Below, one piece after another: positions 6,585 through 15,878 of a stretch of DNA of 25,883 nucleotides. This DNA is from an uncultured Muribaculaceae bacterium (GTDB lineage: Bacteria; Bacteroidota; Bacteroidia; Bacteroidales; Muribaculaceae). The stretch spans positions 1 through 25,883 of the forward strand of contig CAJUBC010000032.1 in NCBI GenBank assembly GCA_910584545.1. Direction: 5' to 3'. Each line of letters begins with the position of its first letter. The first letter of the stretch is position 1. A program made the position numbers and the translations under genes. The notes below the pieces were generated by a model. It did not search any database. It saw only the letters and a list, made by a program, of their open reading frames with translations, and was not told the origin of the DNA.

Positions 6585-6904
6585 TACTTAATCTCCTCTC
6601 CAGATTTTTTAGAATAGCGCACGAGCTTGCCGGCGTCGTTGCGGCGGCGGCCGATGCGTGTGGGCTTACCGGACTTGGGATCGACCACGTTAAGATTTGA
6701 AATATGAACCGGGGCCTCGATCTTCACGATACCACCCTGAGGATGCTTGGCTGACGGCTTTGTGCTTTTGGAGACAATGTTGATGCCTTCCACGACGGCG
6801 CGGTTCTTCTTGACCAGCACCTCGAGGACGCGTCCGGTCTTGCCTTTGTCATCGCCGGCGTTGACGTAGACGGTGTCCCCTTTCTTTATATGCAATTTTG
6901 CCAT
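6584..6904 (-). CDS. rplX: 50S ribosomal protein uL24
   Basis: The 106-residue protein is an early assembly initiator on 23S rRNA near the exit tunnel. The KOW motif is at the N-terminus (KKGDTVYVNAGDDKGKTGRV, residues ~8-27). It is followed by VEGINIVSKSTKPSAKHPQG and IKTEAPVHISN-like residues (here VKIEAPVHISNLNVVDP). Length is normal. It is separated from rplN by 56 nt in which no promoter or hairpin was seen, and it overlaps rplE by one base. Confidence 0.98.
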   Translation of the reverse strand: MAKLHIKKGDTVYVNAGDDKGKTGRVLEVLVKKNRAVVEGINIVSKSTKPSAKHPQGGIVKIEAPVHISNLNVVDPKSGKPTRIGRRRNDAGKLVRYSKKSGEEIK

Positions 6905-6960
6905 TGTGTTTGATTTTAAGACGTTTTAACCGTAAGGTCATTCTGATTGACTTGGCGGTG

Positions 6961-7326
6961 TCAGAGCACCTCGGGAGCCAGGGAGACGATCTTCATGTTG
7001 GTGGCGCGGAGTTCGCGGGCCACCGGGCCGAAGATACGGGTTCCGCGGAGCTCGCCCGCGTTGTTGAGCAACACGCAGGCATTGTCGTCGAAACGGATGT
7101 AGCTGCCGTCGGGACGGCGGATCTCCTTCTTGGTGCGTACCACAACTGCCTTGGATACTGTGCCCTTCTTGACTTCAGACGACGGGATGGTACTCTTCAC
7201 GGTCACTACGATAATGTCGCCGACACTTGCGTAACGGCGGCCTGTGCCCCCGAGGACATGGATGCAGAGTACTTCCTTCGCACCACTGTTGTCGGCTACT
7301 GTCAAACGTGATTCTGTCTGTATCAT
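6961..7326 (-). CDS. rplN: 50S ribosomal protein uL14
   Basis: This is a 121-residue five-stranded barrel protein on the subunit interface, next to bL19 and the site used by the silencing factor RsfS. It starts MIQTESRLTVADNSGAKEVL. The GGTGRRYASVGDIIVVTVKS signature is at residues ~25-44, RRPDGSYIRFDDNACVLLNN in the middle, and ends with ELRATNMKIVSLAPEVL. It follows rpsQ by only 2 nt, which favours coupled translation. Confidence 0.98.
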   Translation of the reverse strand: MIQTESRLTVADNSGAKEVLCIHVLGGTGRRYASVGDIIVVTVKSTIPSSEVKKGTVSKAVVVRTKKEIRRPDGSYIRFDDNACVLLNNAGELRGTRIFGPVARELRATNMKIVSLAPEVL

Positions 7327-7328
7327 GA

Positions 7329-7592
7329 TTACTTAACTTTTTCGATGATTTCTACCAATCTCCATCTTTTGGTCTTGCTCAAAGGACGGGTCTCCATCAG
7401 ACGAACGGTATCGCCGACCGAGCACTCGTTATTCTCATCGTGGGCGTGGTACTTCTTTGTCTTATTCACAAACTTGCCGTAGATCGGGTGTTTCTCTTTC
7501 CATTTGATCTCGACCGTGATGGTCTTGTCGCACTTGTTGCTCGAAACGACCCCGATTCTCTCTTTTCTCAAATGTCTTTTCTGTTCTTCCAT
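7329..7592 (-). CDS. rpsQ: 30S ribosomal protein uS17
   Basis: The 87-residue OB-fold protein binds the 5' and central domains of 16S rRNA early in 30S assembly. It has the family signature RKERIGVVSSNKCDKTITVE near the N-terminus, KTKKYHAHDENNECSVGDTV in the middle, and the RLMETRPLSKTKRWRLVEII end. Length and motifs are canonical. The gene lies between rpmC and rplN, as in the standard S10/spc junction. Confidence 0.98.
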   Translation of the reverse strand: MEEQKRHLRKERIGVVSSNKCDKTITVEIKWKEKHPIYGKFVNKTKKYHAHDENNECSVGDTVRLMETRPLSKTKRWRLVEIIEKVK

Positions 7593-7617
7593 TTCTTAGA
7601 ATCTTTGAACGGGTTGA

Positions 7618-7836
7618 TTACTTCTCGGAAGCGGCGGCCTTTTCAGCTGCTATTTCCTTCTGGCGCAACACAGTCTTCAGACGGGCGATATCACGGCGGT
7701 CTTTGGTGATCTTGGCCGGATTGTCGGAAGGAGTGATCGCGTGCGCTACTTTCAATTCACGATAAGCTTTCTCTGAAGCCTCTATCTGGGCTTTCAATTC
7801 CTGAATGCTTAATTCCTTGATTTCTTCCTTTTTCAT
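7618..7836 (-). CDS. rpmC: 50S ribosomal protein uL29
   Basis: This 72-residue protein is a two-helix hairpin at the polypeptide exit, where SRP and trigger factor dock. It starts MKKEEIKELSIQELKAQIEA. The second helix carries DRRDIARLKTVLRQKE, the usual R-x-I-A-R-x-x-T-x-L signature. The C-terminus ends with a short Ala/Glu/Lys tail slightly longer than the minimal family member. It starts 17 nt after rplP and ends 25 nt before rpsQ. Confidence 0.97.
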   Translation of the reverse strand: MKKEEIKELSIQELKAQIEASEKAYRELKVAHAITPSDNPAKITKDRRDIARLKTVLRQKEIAAEKAAASEK

Positions 7837-7853
7837 TATTTTGCGGATTGATT

Positions 7854-8285
7854 TTATACGTTCTGGGAGGGATCGTAGTCGCGGCGAACCACGAACTTGG
7901 TGATCACGGGGAGCTTCTGGGCCGCGAGACGGAGCGCCTCTTTGGCGACGTCGTACGGAACGCCCTCCACCTCGATCAGGATACGTCCGGGAGTAACGGG
8001 CGCAACGAATCCTTCGGGGTTACCCTTACCTTTACCCATTCGCACCTCGGCAGGCTTCTTGGTGATGGGCTTGTCCGGGAAGATTCTGATCCAGATCTGT
8101 CCCTGACGCTGCATGTAGCGCGTCACGGCCACACGGGCAGCCTCTATCTGGCGGCCTGTGATCCATTTGGAGTCGAGAGTCTTGATACCGAACGAACCGA
8201 ACGCCAGCTGATTGCCCCTCTGGGCCTCGCCTTTCATACGGCCCTTCTGAGAGCGGCGATATCTGGTTTTCTTAGGCTGTAACAT
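7854..8285 (-). CDS. rplP: 50S ribosomal protein uL16
   Basis: The 143-residue protein lies by the A site of the 50S subunit and helps place the CCA end of tRNA. It starts MLQPKKTRYRRSQKGRMKGE. The middle carries SKWITGRQIEAARVAVTRYM and GQIWIRIFPDKPITKKPAEV, then MGKGKGNPEGFVAPVTPGRI with the conserved flexible loop. Length is normal. It follows rpsC by 14 nt. Confidence 0.98.
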   Translation of the reverse strand: MLQPKKTRYRRSQKGRMKGEAQRGNQLAFGSFGIKTLDSKWITGRQIEAARVAVTRYMQRQGQIWIRIFPDKPITKKPAEVRMGKGKGNPEGFVAPVTPGRILIEVEGVPYDVAKEALRLAAQKLPVITKFVVRRDYDPSQNV

Positions 8286-8299
8286 TATCGTAGTTGTTT

Positions 8300-9031
8300 T
8301 TAACGGTTGTTATTCTTCTTATTGCGGAAGCCGCCCTTGCGGCCGCCGCCCTGAGGACGTCCGGGCTCTTTCTGACCGGCCACATAGACCGGAGTGAGCT
8401 CCTTCTTGCCGTAAACCTCGCCGCGGCAGATCCATACCTTGATACCGATGATGCCCACCTTGGTGAGGGCCTCCACCAGCGCGTAGTCGATGTCGGCGCG
8501 CAGAGTGTGGAGCGGCGTGCGTCCTTCCTTGAACATCTCGGAGCGGGCCATCTCGGCGCCGTTGAGGCGTCCGCTGACCTGAACCTTGATGCCCTCGGCT
8601 CCCATACGCATGGTCGACGCGACAGCCATCTTCACCGCACGGCGGTAAGCCACCTTGTTCTCAATCTGACGGGCGATGCTCGCAGCCACGATCTCGGCGT
8701 CGAGTTCGGGACGCTTGATCTCATAGATATTGATCTGCACATCCTTGTCGGTAAGCTTCTTGAGCTCCTCCTTGAGGGCATCCACATCCTTGCCGCCCTT
8801 ACCGATGATCATACCGGGGCGGGAGGTTGCGATAGTCACGGTGACCATCTTGAGCGTACGCTCGATTATGATTCTCGACACGCTTGCCTTGGCAAGACGA
8901 GTGTGGAGGTACTTACGGATCTTGGAGTCCTCGAGGAGGGTCTCGCCGTATTTCTTACCACCATACCAGTTTGAGTCCCAACCGCGGATCACTCCGAGAC
9001 GGTTGCTGATTGGATTAACTTTCTGTCCCAT
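8300..9031 (-). CDS. rpsC: 30S ribosomal protein uS3
   Basis: The 243-residue protein forms part of the mRNA entry channel and its helicase activity. The N-terminal region begins MGQKVNPISNRLGVIRGWDS. The type II KH domain carries its GKGG loop at residues 77-80 (RPGMIIGKGGKDVDALKEEL). The C-terminal domain has GRLNGAEMARSEMFKEGRTP and the ALTKVGIIGIKVWICRGEVY signature. It ends in a Gly/Arg/Asn-rich tail common in Bacteroidales. rplV lies 8 nt upstream. Confidence 0.98.
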   Translation of the reverse strand: MGQKVNPISNRLGVIRGWDSNWYGGKKYGETLLEDSKIRKYLHTRLAKASVSRIIIERTLKMVTVTIATSRPGMIIGKGGKDVDALKEELKKLTDKDVQINIYEIKRPELDAEIVAASIARQIENKVAYRRAVKMAVASTMRMGAEGIKVQVSGRLNGAEMARSEMFKEGRTPLHTLRADIDYALVEALTKVGIIGIKVWICRGEVYGKKELTPVYVAGQKEPGRPQGGGRKGGFRNKKNNNR

Positions 9032-9039
9032 CTTGCTAA

Positions 9040-9444
9040 TTAGTCGTTATTGTTAACTTTCGTGTCTACGTAGATAGTCACATGGTTGGAGCGCTTGCGG
9101 ATGCGGTAGCCGCGGCCCTGGGGGGCGGGACGCATTCTCTTGAGCATGGGAGCGGCATCAACGAAGACAGTCTTCACATAGAGCTCGCCGGCCTCAGCCT
9201 TACGCTCGTTTTTCTGTTCCCAGTTGGCGATGGCCGACCGGAGGAGTTTCTCCACCTTGCGGGAAGCCTCCTTGTTGGAGAATTTGAGTATGCCGAGGGC
9301 CTTGAACGCTTCCTGGCCGCGGATCATGTCGACCACGAGACGCATCTTGCGGGGCGAAGAGGGCACGTTGCGGAGCACCGCACCGTATTGCGTCTTGCGA
9401 GCCTCCTTGATGGCTTCGGCTGATTTTCTTTTTCTTAAACCCAT
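9040..9444 (-). CDS. rplV: 50S ribosomal protein uL22
   Basis: The 134-residue protein lines the nascent peptide tunnel through a long beta hairpin. The globular part contains YGAVLRNVPSSPRKMRLVVD at about residues 20-39 and AIANWEQKNERKAEAGELYV. The tunnel hairpin is KRMRPAPQGRGYRIRKRSNH at about residues 105-124, followed by VTIYVD. No deletion of the macrolide-contacting hairpin is visible. A 41-nt spacer separates it from rpsS. Confidence 0.98.
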   Translation of the reverse strand: MGLRKRKSAEAIKEARKTQYGAVLRNVPSSPRKMRLVVDMIRGQEAFKALGILKFSNKEASRKVEKLLRSAIANWEQKNERKAEAGELYVKTVFVDAAPMLKRMRPAPQGRGYRIRKRSNHVTIYVDTKVNNND

Positions 9445-9485
9445 TGTATCTTGTACTGTTTTTGTCTGTTAATGATAGGGGCCAA

Positions 9486-9755
9486 TTATTTTTTCTTGTT
9501 GCCGGCGTGGCCGCGGAAAGTACGCGTGGGAGCGAACTCGCCGAGCTTGTGGCCGACCATGTTCTCCGTCACGTAGACGGGGATGAACTTGTTGCCGTTG
9601 TGCACGGCGAAGGTGTGGCCGACGAAATCGGGCGAAATCATGGAGGCGCGGCTCCAGGTCTTGATCACGCTCTTCTTTCCGCTTTCGTCCATGGCTGCGA
9701 CCTTCTTCTCAAGCTTGACGCTGATAAATGGTCCTTTTTTAAGCGAACGACTCAT
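9486..9755 (-). CDS. rpsS: 30S ribosomal protein uS19
   Basis: The 89-residue protein sits in the 30S head with uS13 and contributes to the B1a bridge. It starts MSRSLKKGPFISVKLEKKVA. The centre carries TWSRASMISPDFVGHTFAVH and NGNKFIPVYVTENMVGHKLG. It ends EFAPTRTFRGHAGNKKK, the invariant family C-terminus. It follows rplB by 20 nt. Confidence 0.98.
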   Translation of the reverse strand: MSRSLKKGPFISVKLEKKVAAMDESGKKSVIKTWSRASMISPDFVGHTFAVHNGNKFIPVYVTENMVGHKLGEFAPTRTFRGHAGNKKK

Positions 9756-9775
9756 ACTTGTCTCAATTAATCAAA

Positions 9776-10603
9776 TTACTTTTTCCTTCTTTCAATTATA
9801 TACTTCGAAGAATGCTTCTTCGGCGAACGGGTCTTGAGGCCCTTGGCGTAGAGACCGGTTCTGGAGCGGGGATGACCACCGGACTGACGGCCCTCGCCAC
9901 CACCCATCGGGTGGTCCACAGGGTTCATCACGACACCACGGTTGTGGGGACGGCGGCCGAGCCAGCGGCTGCGTCCTGCCTTACCGCTCGATTCGAGGGC
10001 ATGGTCGGAGTTGCCTACGACGCCGATGGTGGCGCGGCAGGCGAGGAGCACCTTGCGGGTTTCACCGGAAGGCAATTTGATTATCGCGTAGTCGCCTTCA
10101 CGCGAAGTGAGCTGAGCGAACGTACCGGCGGAGCGGGCCATGCAGGCGCCCTGTCCGGGACGGAGCTCGATACAATGGATAAGAGTACCGACAGGAATCT
10201 TGGCCAGAGGGAGGGTGTTTCCAACCTCGGGAGCCACATCCTCGCCGCTCATCACGGTCTGGCCTACCTGAAGGCCGTTGGGCGCGATGATATAGGCTTT
10301 GGAGCCGTCGGTGTAGTACAGCAGGGCGATACGTGCGGAGCGGTTCGGGTCATACTCGATGCTCTTCACCACCGCGGGCACCCCGTCGTAGTTTCTCTTG
10401 AAGTCGATCAGACGCAGTTTTCTCTTATGGCCGCCTCCACGATAGCGAGTGGAGAGATGGCCCGACGAGTTGCGTCCGCCTGTGGAACGCTTCCCGACTG
10501 TAAGAGACTTTTCTGGTGTGGTAGCAGTGATTTGTCCTTTGAACACACCAATAACCTTGTGTCTTTGCCCAGGCGTAGTGGGCTTGAATTTTCTTACTGC
10601 CAT
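9776..10603 (-). CDS. rplB: 50S ribosomal protein uL2
   Basis: The 275-residue protein is a core 23S rRNA binder needed for subunit association and peptidyl-transferase activity. The N-terminal region contains GRNSSGHLSTRYRGGGHKRK (residues ~43-62). The two barrel domains follow (PNGLQVGQTVMSGEDV and REGDYAIIKLPSGETRKVLL). The C-terminal signature MNPVDHPMGGGEGRQSGGHP contains H231, equivalent to the essential histidine near position 229 in E. coli. Length is normal. Confidence 0.99.
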   Translation of the reverse strand: MAVRKFKPTTPGQRHKVIGVFKGQITATTPEKSLTVGKRSTGGRNSSGHLSTRYRGGGHKRKLRLIDFKRNYDGVPAVVKSIEYDPNRSARIALLYYTDGSKAYIIAPNGLQVGQTVMSGEDVAPEVGNTLPLAKIPVGTLIHCIELRPGQGACMARSAGTFAQLTSREGDYAIIKLPSGETRKVLLACRATIGVVGNSDHALESSGKAGRSRWLGRRPHNRGVVMNPVDHPMGGGEGRQSGGHPRSRTGLYAKGLKTRSPKKHSSKYIIERRKK

Positions 10604-10609
10604 TTCTTT

Positions 10610-10900
10610 TTAAATATTGCTGTAATAGTCAATCTTCTGTCCTTCGGCAACGGTCACGTAGGCCTTCTTGAAGGCATCGTGGCGGCCGCGGATAAGTCCG
10701 CCCTTGGTATAGCGCTGAACGCGCTTGCCGGAATAGTTGGCGATGTTTACTCTCTCGACGCGGACATTGTAGAGCTTCTCCACGATGTCCTTGATCTGAA
10801 ACTTGTTGGCGTCGGGGGAAACAGCGAAGATGTAGCAGTTCTGCTTCTCGCTGTAGGCGGTAGCCTTTTCCGTAACGATCGGTTTGATCTGAATATCCAT
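10610..10900 (-). CDS. rplW: 50S ribosomal protein uL23
   Basis: The 96-residue protein lies at the tunnel exit and is the docking point for trigger factor and SRP. It starts MDIQIKPIVTEKATAYSEKQ. The middle carries FAVSPDANKFQIKDIVEKLY and NVRVERVNIANYSGKRVQRY. It ends in the GLIRGRHDAFKKAYVTVAEG strand typical of the family. It lies 9 nt after rplD and 6 nt before rplB. Confidence 0.98.
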   Translation of the reverse strand: MDIQIKPIVTEKATAYSEKQNCYIFAVSPDANKFQIKDIVEKLYNVRVERVNIANYSGKRVQRYTKGGLIRGRHDAFKKAYVTVAEGQKIDYYSNI

Positions 10901-10909
10901 GGTGGTCGC

Positions 10910-11545
10910 TTATTTAATGTCGTTAATGATGCTGACGCTGTCTTCGGTGAGGAGGATGGCGTCATTGTTGAGCACGGTGTAGGCGTTCAGGTCGATGGCC
11001 TGCGCCATGAGCGCGTTGGGCACGTTGCGTACCGAGAGGAGGACGTTGCGGTCCGGATTCGCGAAAACGAGGAGGACCTTCTTGTCATCGAGCTTGAAGT
11101 TCTTGGCGAGCTCCATGTAGCTCTTGGTGCGGGGAGCGGCGAAAGTGAAGTTCTCCACCACGAAGAGCTGCTTGTCGTTGGCCTTTGAAGTGAAAGCTAT
11201 CTTGCGGGCAAGGCTTTTCATCTTCTTGTTGAGCTTCGAGCGGTAGTCGCGGGGACGGGGACCGAACACGCGGCCACCATGATAGAGCACCGGAGAGTTG
11301 AGGTCGCCGCGACGTGCGCCGCCACCACCTTTCTGGCGTCCCATCTTGCGGGTGGAATAAGACACCTCGCTGCGTTCCTTGCTCTTGTGGGTTCCCTGGC
11401 GCTGGTTGCCGAGGTACTGCTTGATGTCGAGATAAAGGGTATGCTCAGCATTGCCTTCGCTCAGATCGCGAGCGAACACTTCATCATTGAGAGTGACTTT
11501 GCGTCCTGTATCTTCGCCTTTGATGTTATAAACTGCTACTTCCAT
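10910..11545 (-). CDS. rplD: 50S ribosomal protein uL4
   Basis: The 211-residue protein reaches into the peptide tunnel through a long loop. It starts MEVAVYNIKGEDTGRKVTLN. The loop region has GTHKSKERSEVSYSTRKMGR and QKGGGGARRGDLNSPVLYHG (residues ~50-90), then GRVFGPRPRDYRSKLNKKMK. Its ATG overlaps the rplC stop by one base (TAATG), implying translational coupling. In E. coli uL4 represses its own S10 operon. Its sequence does not show whether that control exists here, and the spacers around it are too short for the E. coli-type leader. Confidence 0.98.
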   Translation of the reverse strand: MEVAVYNIKGEDTGRKVTLNDEVFARDLSEGNAEHTLYLDIKQYLGNQRQGTHKSKERSEVSYSTRKMGRQKGGGGARRGDLNSPVLYHGGRVFGPRPRDYRSKLNKKMKSLARKIAFTSKANDKQLFVVENFTFAAPRTKSYMELAKNFKLDDKKVLLVFANPDRNVLLSVRNVPNALMAQAIDLNAYTVLNNDAILLTEDSVSIINDIK

Positions 11546-12162
11546 TATTTCTCAACTAAAACGATTGAACCTTTGGCACCGGGAACGGAACCCTTAATCA
11601 TTAACAAATTGTGCTCGGGGATCACTTTGATCACCTGGAGATTCTGGACAGTCACGCGCTCGTTGCCCATCTGGCCGGCCATGCGGAGTCCCTTGAATAC
11701 TTTCGCGGGATAAGAACATGCGCCGATGGAACCGGGGGCGCGGAGACGGTTGTGCTGACCGTGGGTTGACTGGCCTACGCCGCCGAATCCGTGGCGTTTT
11801 ACGACGCCCTGGAAACCTTTACCCTTGGAGGTGCCGACCACGTCGACAAAACCTCCCTCGGCGAAAAGGTCCACAGTCAGCGTATCGCCGAGCGCGGGGA
11901 GCGTCTCGAACGACTTGAACTCGGCCAAGTGTCTCTGCGGGGCCACGCCTGCCTTCTTGAAGTGACCTGACAGCGGTTTGGTGACGTGCTTCTCGGTTGT
12001 CTCCTGGAAGCCTACCTGAACTGCCTGATAGCCATCTTTCTCGACGGTCTTGATCTGCGTAACCACACAAGGACCCACTTCGATAACAGTGCACGGAACA
12101 TTCTTTCCGTCGGCACTGAAAACGGATGTCATTCCGATTTTCTTTCCTAATAATCCTGGCAT
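11545..12162 (-). CDS. rplC: 50S ribosomal protein uL3
   Basis: This 205-residue primary 23S rRNA binder has a long loop reaching the peptidyl-transferase centre. It starts MPGLLGKKIGMTSVFSADGK. The signature FKKAGVAPQRHLAEFK lies at about residues 68-83. The loop carries KRHGFGGVGQSTHGQHNRLR and APGSIGACSYPAKVFKGLRM (residues ~122-161). A 45-nt spacer follows rpsJ. The coding sequence overlaps rplD by one base. Confidence 0.98.
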   Translation of the reverse strand: MPGLLGKKIGMTSVFSADGKNVPCTVIEVGPCVVTQIKTVEKDGYQAVQVGFQETTEKHVTKPLSGHFKKAGVAPQRHLAEFKSFETLPALGDTLTVDLFAEGGFVDVVGTSKGKGFQGVVKRHGFGGVGQSTHGQHNRLRAPGSIGACSYPAKVFKGLRMAGQMGNERVTVQNLQVIKVIPEHNLLMIKGSVPGAKGSIVLVEK

Positions 12163-12207
12163 TTCTTTTACTTATTTGTGGTTGTCTTCTCTTTTGATTT
12201 CATTTTG

Positions 12208-12513
12208 TCACACCTTGATGGAAACGTCCACTCCGGAGGGGAGTTCGAGTTTCATCAGCGCGTCGACAGTCTTTGCTGTGGAGCTGTAGATGTCGATGAG
12301 ACGCTGGAAGGAGGACAGCTGGAACTGCTCGCGCGCCTTCTTGTTGACGAATGTCGAGCGGTTCACCGTGAAGATGCGCTTATGGGTGGGGAGTGGAATC
12401 GGACCGCTGACCACCGCGCCTGTAGACTTCACTGTCTTGACGATCTTCTCGGCAGACTTGTCTACGAGATTGTGATCGTAAGATTTGAGTTTGATTCTGA
12501 TTTTCTGGCTCAT
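12208..12513 (-). CDS. rpsJ: 30S ribosomal protein uS10 (NusE)
   Basis: The 101-residue protein is both a 30S head component and the NusB partner in antitermination. It starts MSQKIRIKLKSYDHNLVDKS. The middle segment is GAVVSGPIPLPTHKRIFTVN, with the long loop between, and then RSTFVNKKAREQFQLSSFQR. It heads the S10 part of the run and follows fusA by only 19 nt. No tuf gene lies between fusA and rpsJ, unlike in E. coli. Confidence 0.98.
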   Translation of the reverse strand: MSQKIRIKLKSYDHNLVDKSAEKIVKTVKSTGAVVSGPIPLPTHKRIFTVNRSTFVNKKAREQFQLSSFQRLIDIYSSTAKTVDALMKLELPSGVDVSIKV

Positions 12514-12532
12514 ATATGTTGTTGGTCTTTAT

Positions 12533-14656
<2,124 letters not shown>

Positions 14657-14668
14657 TTTGAATCAATA

Positions 14669-15145
14669 TTAAAATCTGAAGTGAGCAAACGCACGGTTGG
14701 CCTCAGCCATGCGGTGCATGTCTTCTTTTCTCTTGAAGGCACCACCCTGCTCGTTGAAAGCGTCTACGATTTCAGCGGCAAGCTTGTCAGCCATGGTCTT
14801 TCCGCCGCGTTTGCGTGCGAAAATTATGAGATTTTTCATTGATATCGACTCCTTGCGGTCACCACGGATTTCGGTAGGCACCTGGAAAGTGGCACCGCCG
14901 ATACGGCGGCTCTTCACCTCCACCTGGGGAGTAACGTTCTCGATGGCTTTCTTCCAGATCTCGAGAGCCGACTTCTCCTCGTTGGGCATCTTGGCCTTCA
15001 CGGTCTCCAATGCGGTATAGAAAATAGTGTAAGCCGTGTTCTTCTTGCCGTCATACATCAGATGATTGACGAACTTAGTGACTTTCACGTCGTGGAAAAC
15101 GGGATCCGGGAGGATCACCCTTTTCTTCGGTTTAGCTTTTCTCAT
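14669..15145 (-). CDS. rpsG: 30S ribosomal protein uS7
   Basis: The 158-residue protein nucleates assembly of the 30S head and lies by the E site. It starts MRKAKPKKRVILPDPVFHDV. The beta hairpin is VEVKSRRIGGATFQVPTEIR at about residues 76-95. The helix after it contains FARKRGGKTMADKLAAEIVD, and the end is AEANRAFAHFRF. In E. coli uS7 represses the str operon by binding the rpsL-rpsG spacer; here that spacer is 132 nt long and contains a hairpin. Confidence 0.98.
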   Translation of the reverse strand: MRKAKPKKRVILPDPVFHDVKVTKFVNHLMYDGKKNTAYTIFYTALETVKAKMPNEEKSALEIWKKAIENVTPQVEVKSRRIGGATFQVPTEIRGDRKESISMKNLIIFARKRGGKTMADKLAAEIVDAFNEQGGAFKRKEDMHRMAEANRAFAHFRF

Positions 15146-15277
15146 TTTTGTCTGTTTAATGTTTTGATTTCGGCTGCTTTTGCAATCTTCAACCCCGCTC
15201 TCTCGCGGAGTTTACTCAACCATTAGCCATCCAATAAATCAAAAACGTGTTACGATTTGATTGTCTGTAAGCGCAGT
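15146..15277 (-). promoter_or_regulatory. rpsL-rpsG intercistronic spacer with GC-rich hairpin
   Basis: This is the longest gap inside the ribosomal run. On the minus-strand RNA an 8-bp stem AACUCCGC/GCGGGGUU (one G-U pair) with loop GAGAGA occupies 15191-15212. No U-run follows, so it does not look like an intrinsic terminator. No TAnnTTTG promoter motif is visible on the minus strand. The location matches the uS7 autoregulatory site of enterobacteria, but the sequence is not recognisably the same. Confidence 0.5.
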
Positions 15278-15661
15278 TTATTTCTTAGCTGCTTTAGGAC
15301 GCTTCGCTCCGTATTTGGAACGGCGCTGCGTACGGCCCTGGACACCGGCGGTATCGAGAGTGCCGCGAACGATATGGTAGCGAACACCGGGAAGGTCTTT
15401 CACACGGCCGCCGCGAACCATCACGATCGAGTGCTCCTGCAGATTGTGACCCTCTCCGGGAATATAGCTGTTCACTTCCTTACCGTTGGTGAGGCGGACA
15501 CGCGCTACCTTTCTCATTGCGGAGTTAGGCTTCTTGGGGGTGGTGGTGTATACACGCACGCACACGCCGCGACGCTGGGGACACGAATCCAATGCCGGCG
15601 ATTTGCTCTTGTCTTTGAGAACCGCACGCCCTTTTCTTACTAATTGCTGAATTGTTGGCAT
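15278..15661 (-). CDS. rpsL: 30S ribosomal protein uS12
   Basis: The 127-residue decoding-centre protein starts MPTIQQLVRKGRAVLKDKSK. The accuracy loops are intact: TTPKKPNSAMRKV with K43 and K44, and GGRVKDLPGVRYHIVRG with K88 and D89 (the aspartate that RimO methylthiolates in other bacteria). None of the classical streptomycin-resistance replacements is present at the equivalent lysines. It is the first gene of the translation run, preceded by a ~140-nt leader and a Bacteroidetes-type promoter. Confidence 0.99.
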   Translation of the reverse strand: MPTIQQLVRKGRAVLKDKSKSPALDSCPQRRGVCVRVYTTTPKKPNSAMRKVARVRLTNGKEVNSYIPGEGHNLQEHSIVMVRGGRVKDLPGVRYHIVRGTLDTAGVQGRTQRRSKYGAKRPKAAKK

Positions 15662-15738
15662 TCTTTTTTGTCTCTTTTTTATATGTTGTTTTCTTCTTTA
15701 CTCAAGCTGATTCCGGCGCATTTATCCACATACCATAA

Positions 15739-15777
15739 CGCTCGCTAAACAATTGAACTTCAATCGTCTAACTCGCG
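15739..15777 (-). promoter_or_regulatory. Long hairpin in the rpsL-operon leader
   Basis: In the minus-strand RNA, 12 consecutive pairs (three of them G-U) join the arms at 15772-15761 and 15755-15744 around an AAGUU loop. A 2x2 internal loop and three more G-C pairs extend the stem to 15777/15739. The hairpin begins about 26 nt after the predicted transcription start and ends about 77 nt before the rpsL ATG. No U-tract follows. Role unknown; an autogenous control site for the operon is one possibility. Confidence 0.6.
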
Positions 15778-15808
15778 AAATGCGGCCAATACGCCCTAAA
15801 AAGCGATG

Positions 15809-15840
15809 CAAAGATACTAAAAATTAGAGTCTTACGCAAG
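15809..15840 (-). promoter_or_regulatory. Promoter of the rpsL-to-alpha translation operon
   Basis: Minus-strand TATCTTTG at 15816-15809 matches the Bacteroidetes -7 consensus exactly. CTTG at 15840-15837 lies 20 nt upstream, one base from the -33 TTTG. The predicted start is near 15803, leaving a leader of about 140 nt. The site is about 40 nt downstream of the GlmU-like stop codon, with no terminator visible between them, so read-through from that gene is also possible. Confidence 0.75.
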
Positions 15841-15878
15841 TATTTCCGAAAATATTTTTGATGTTTTACCGATTTTTC

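Noticed and set aside
9758..11188. A 476-codon open frame on the plus strand opposite rplB, rplW and rplD
   Set aside because: It lies wholly antisense to three conserved genes, shows no recognisable protein and is explained by the GC-biased codons of those genes.
15278..15661. Streptomycin-resistant rpsL allele
   Set aside because: The lysines equivalent to the classical resistance positions (K43 and K88 here) are unchanged.
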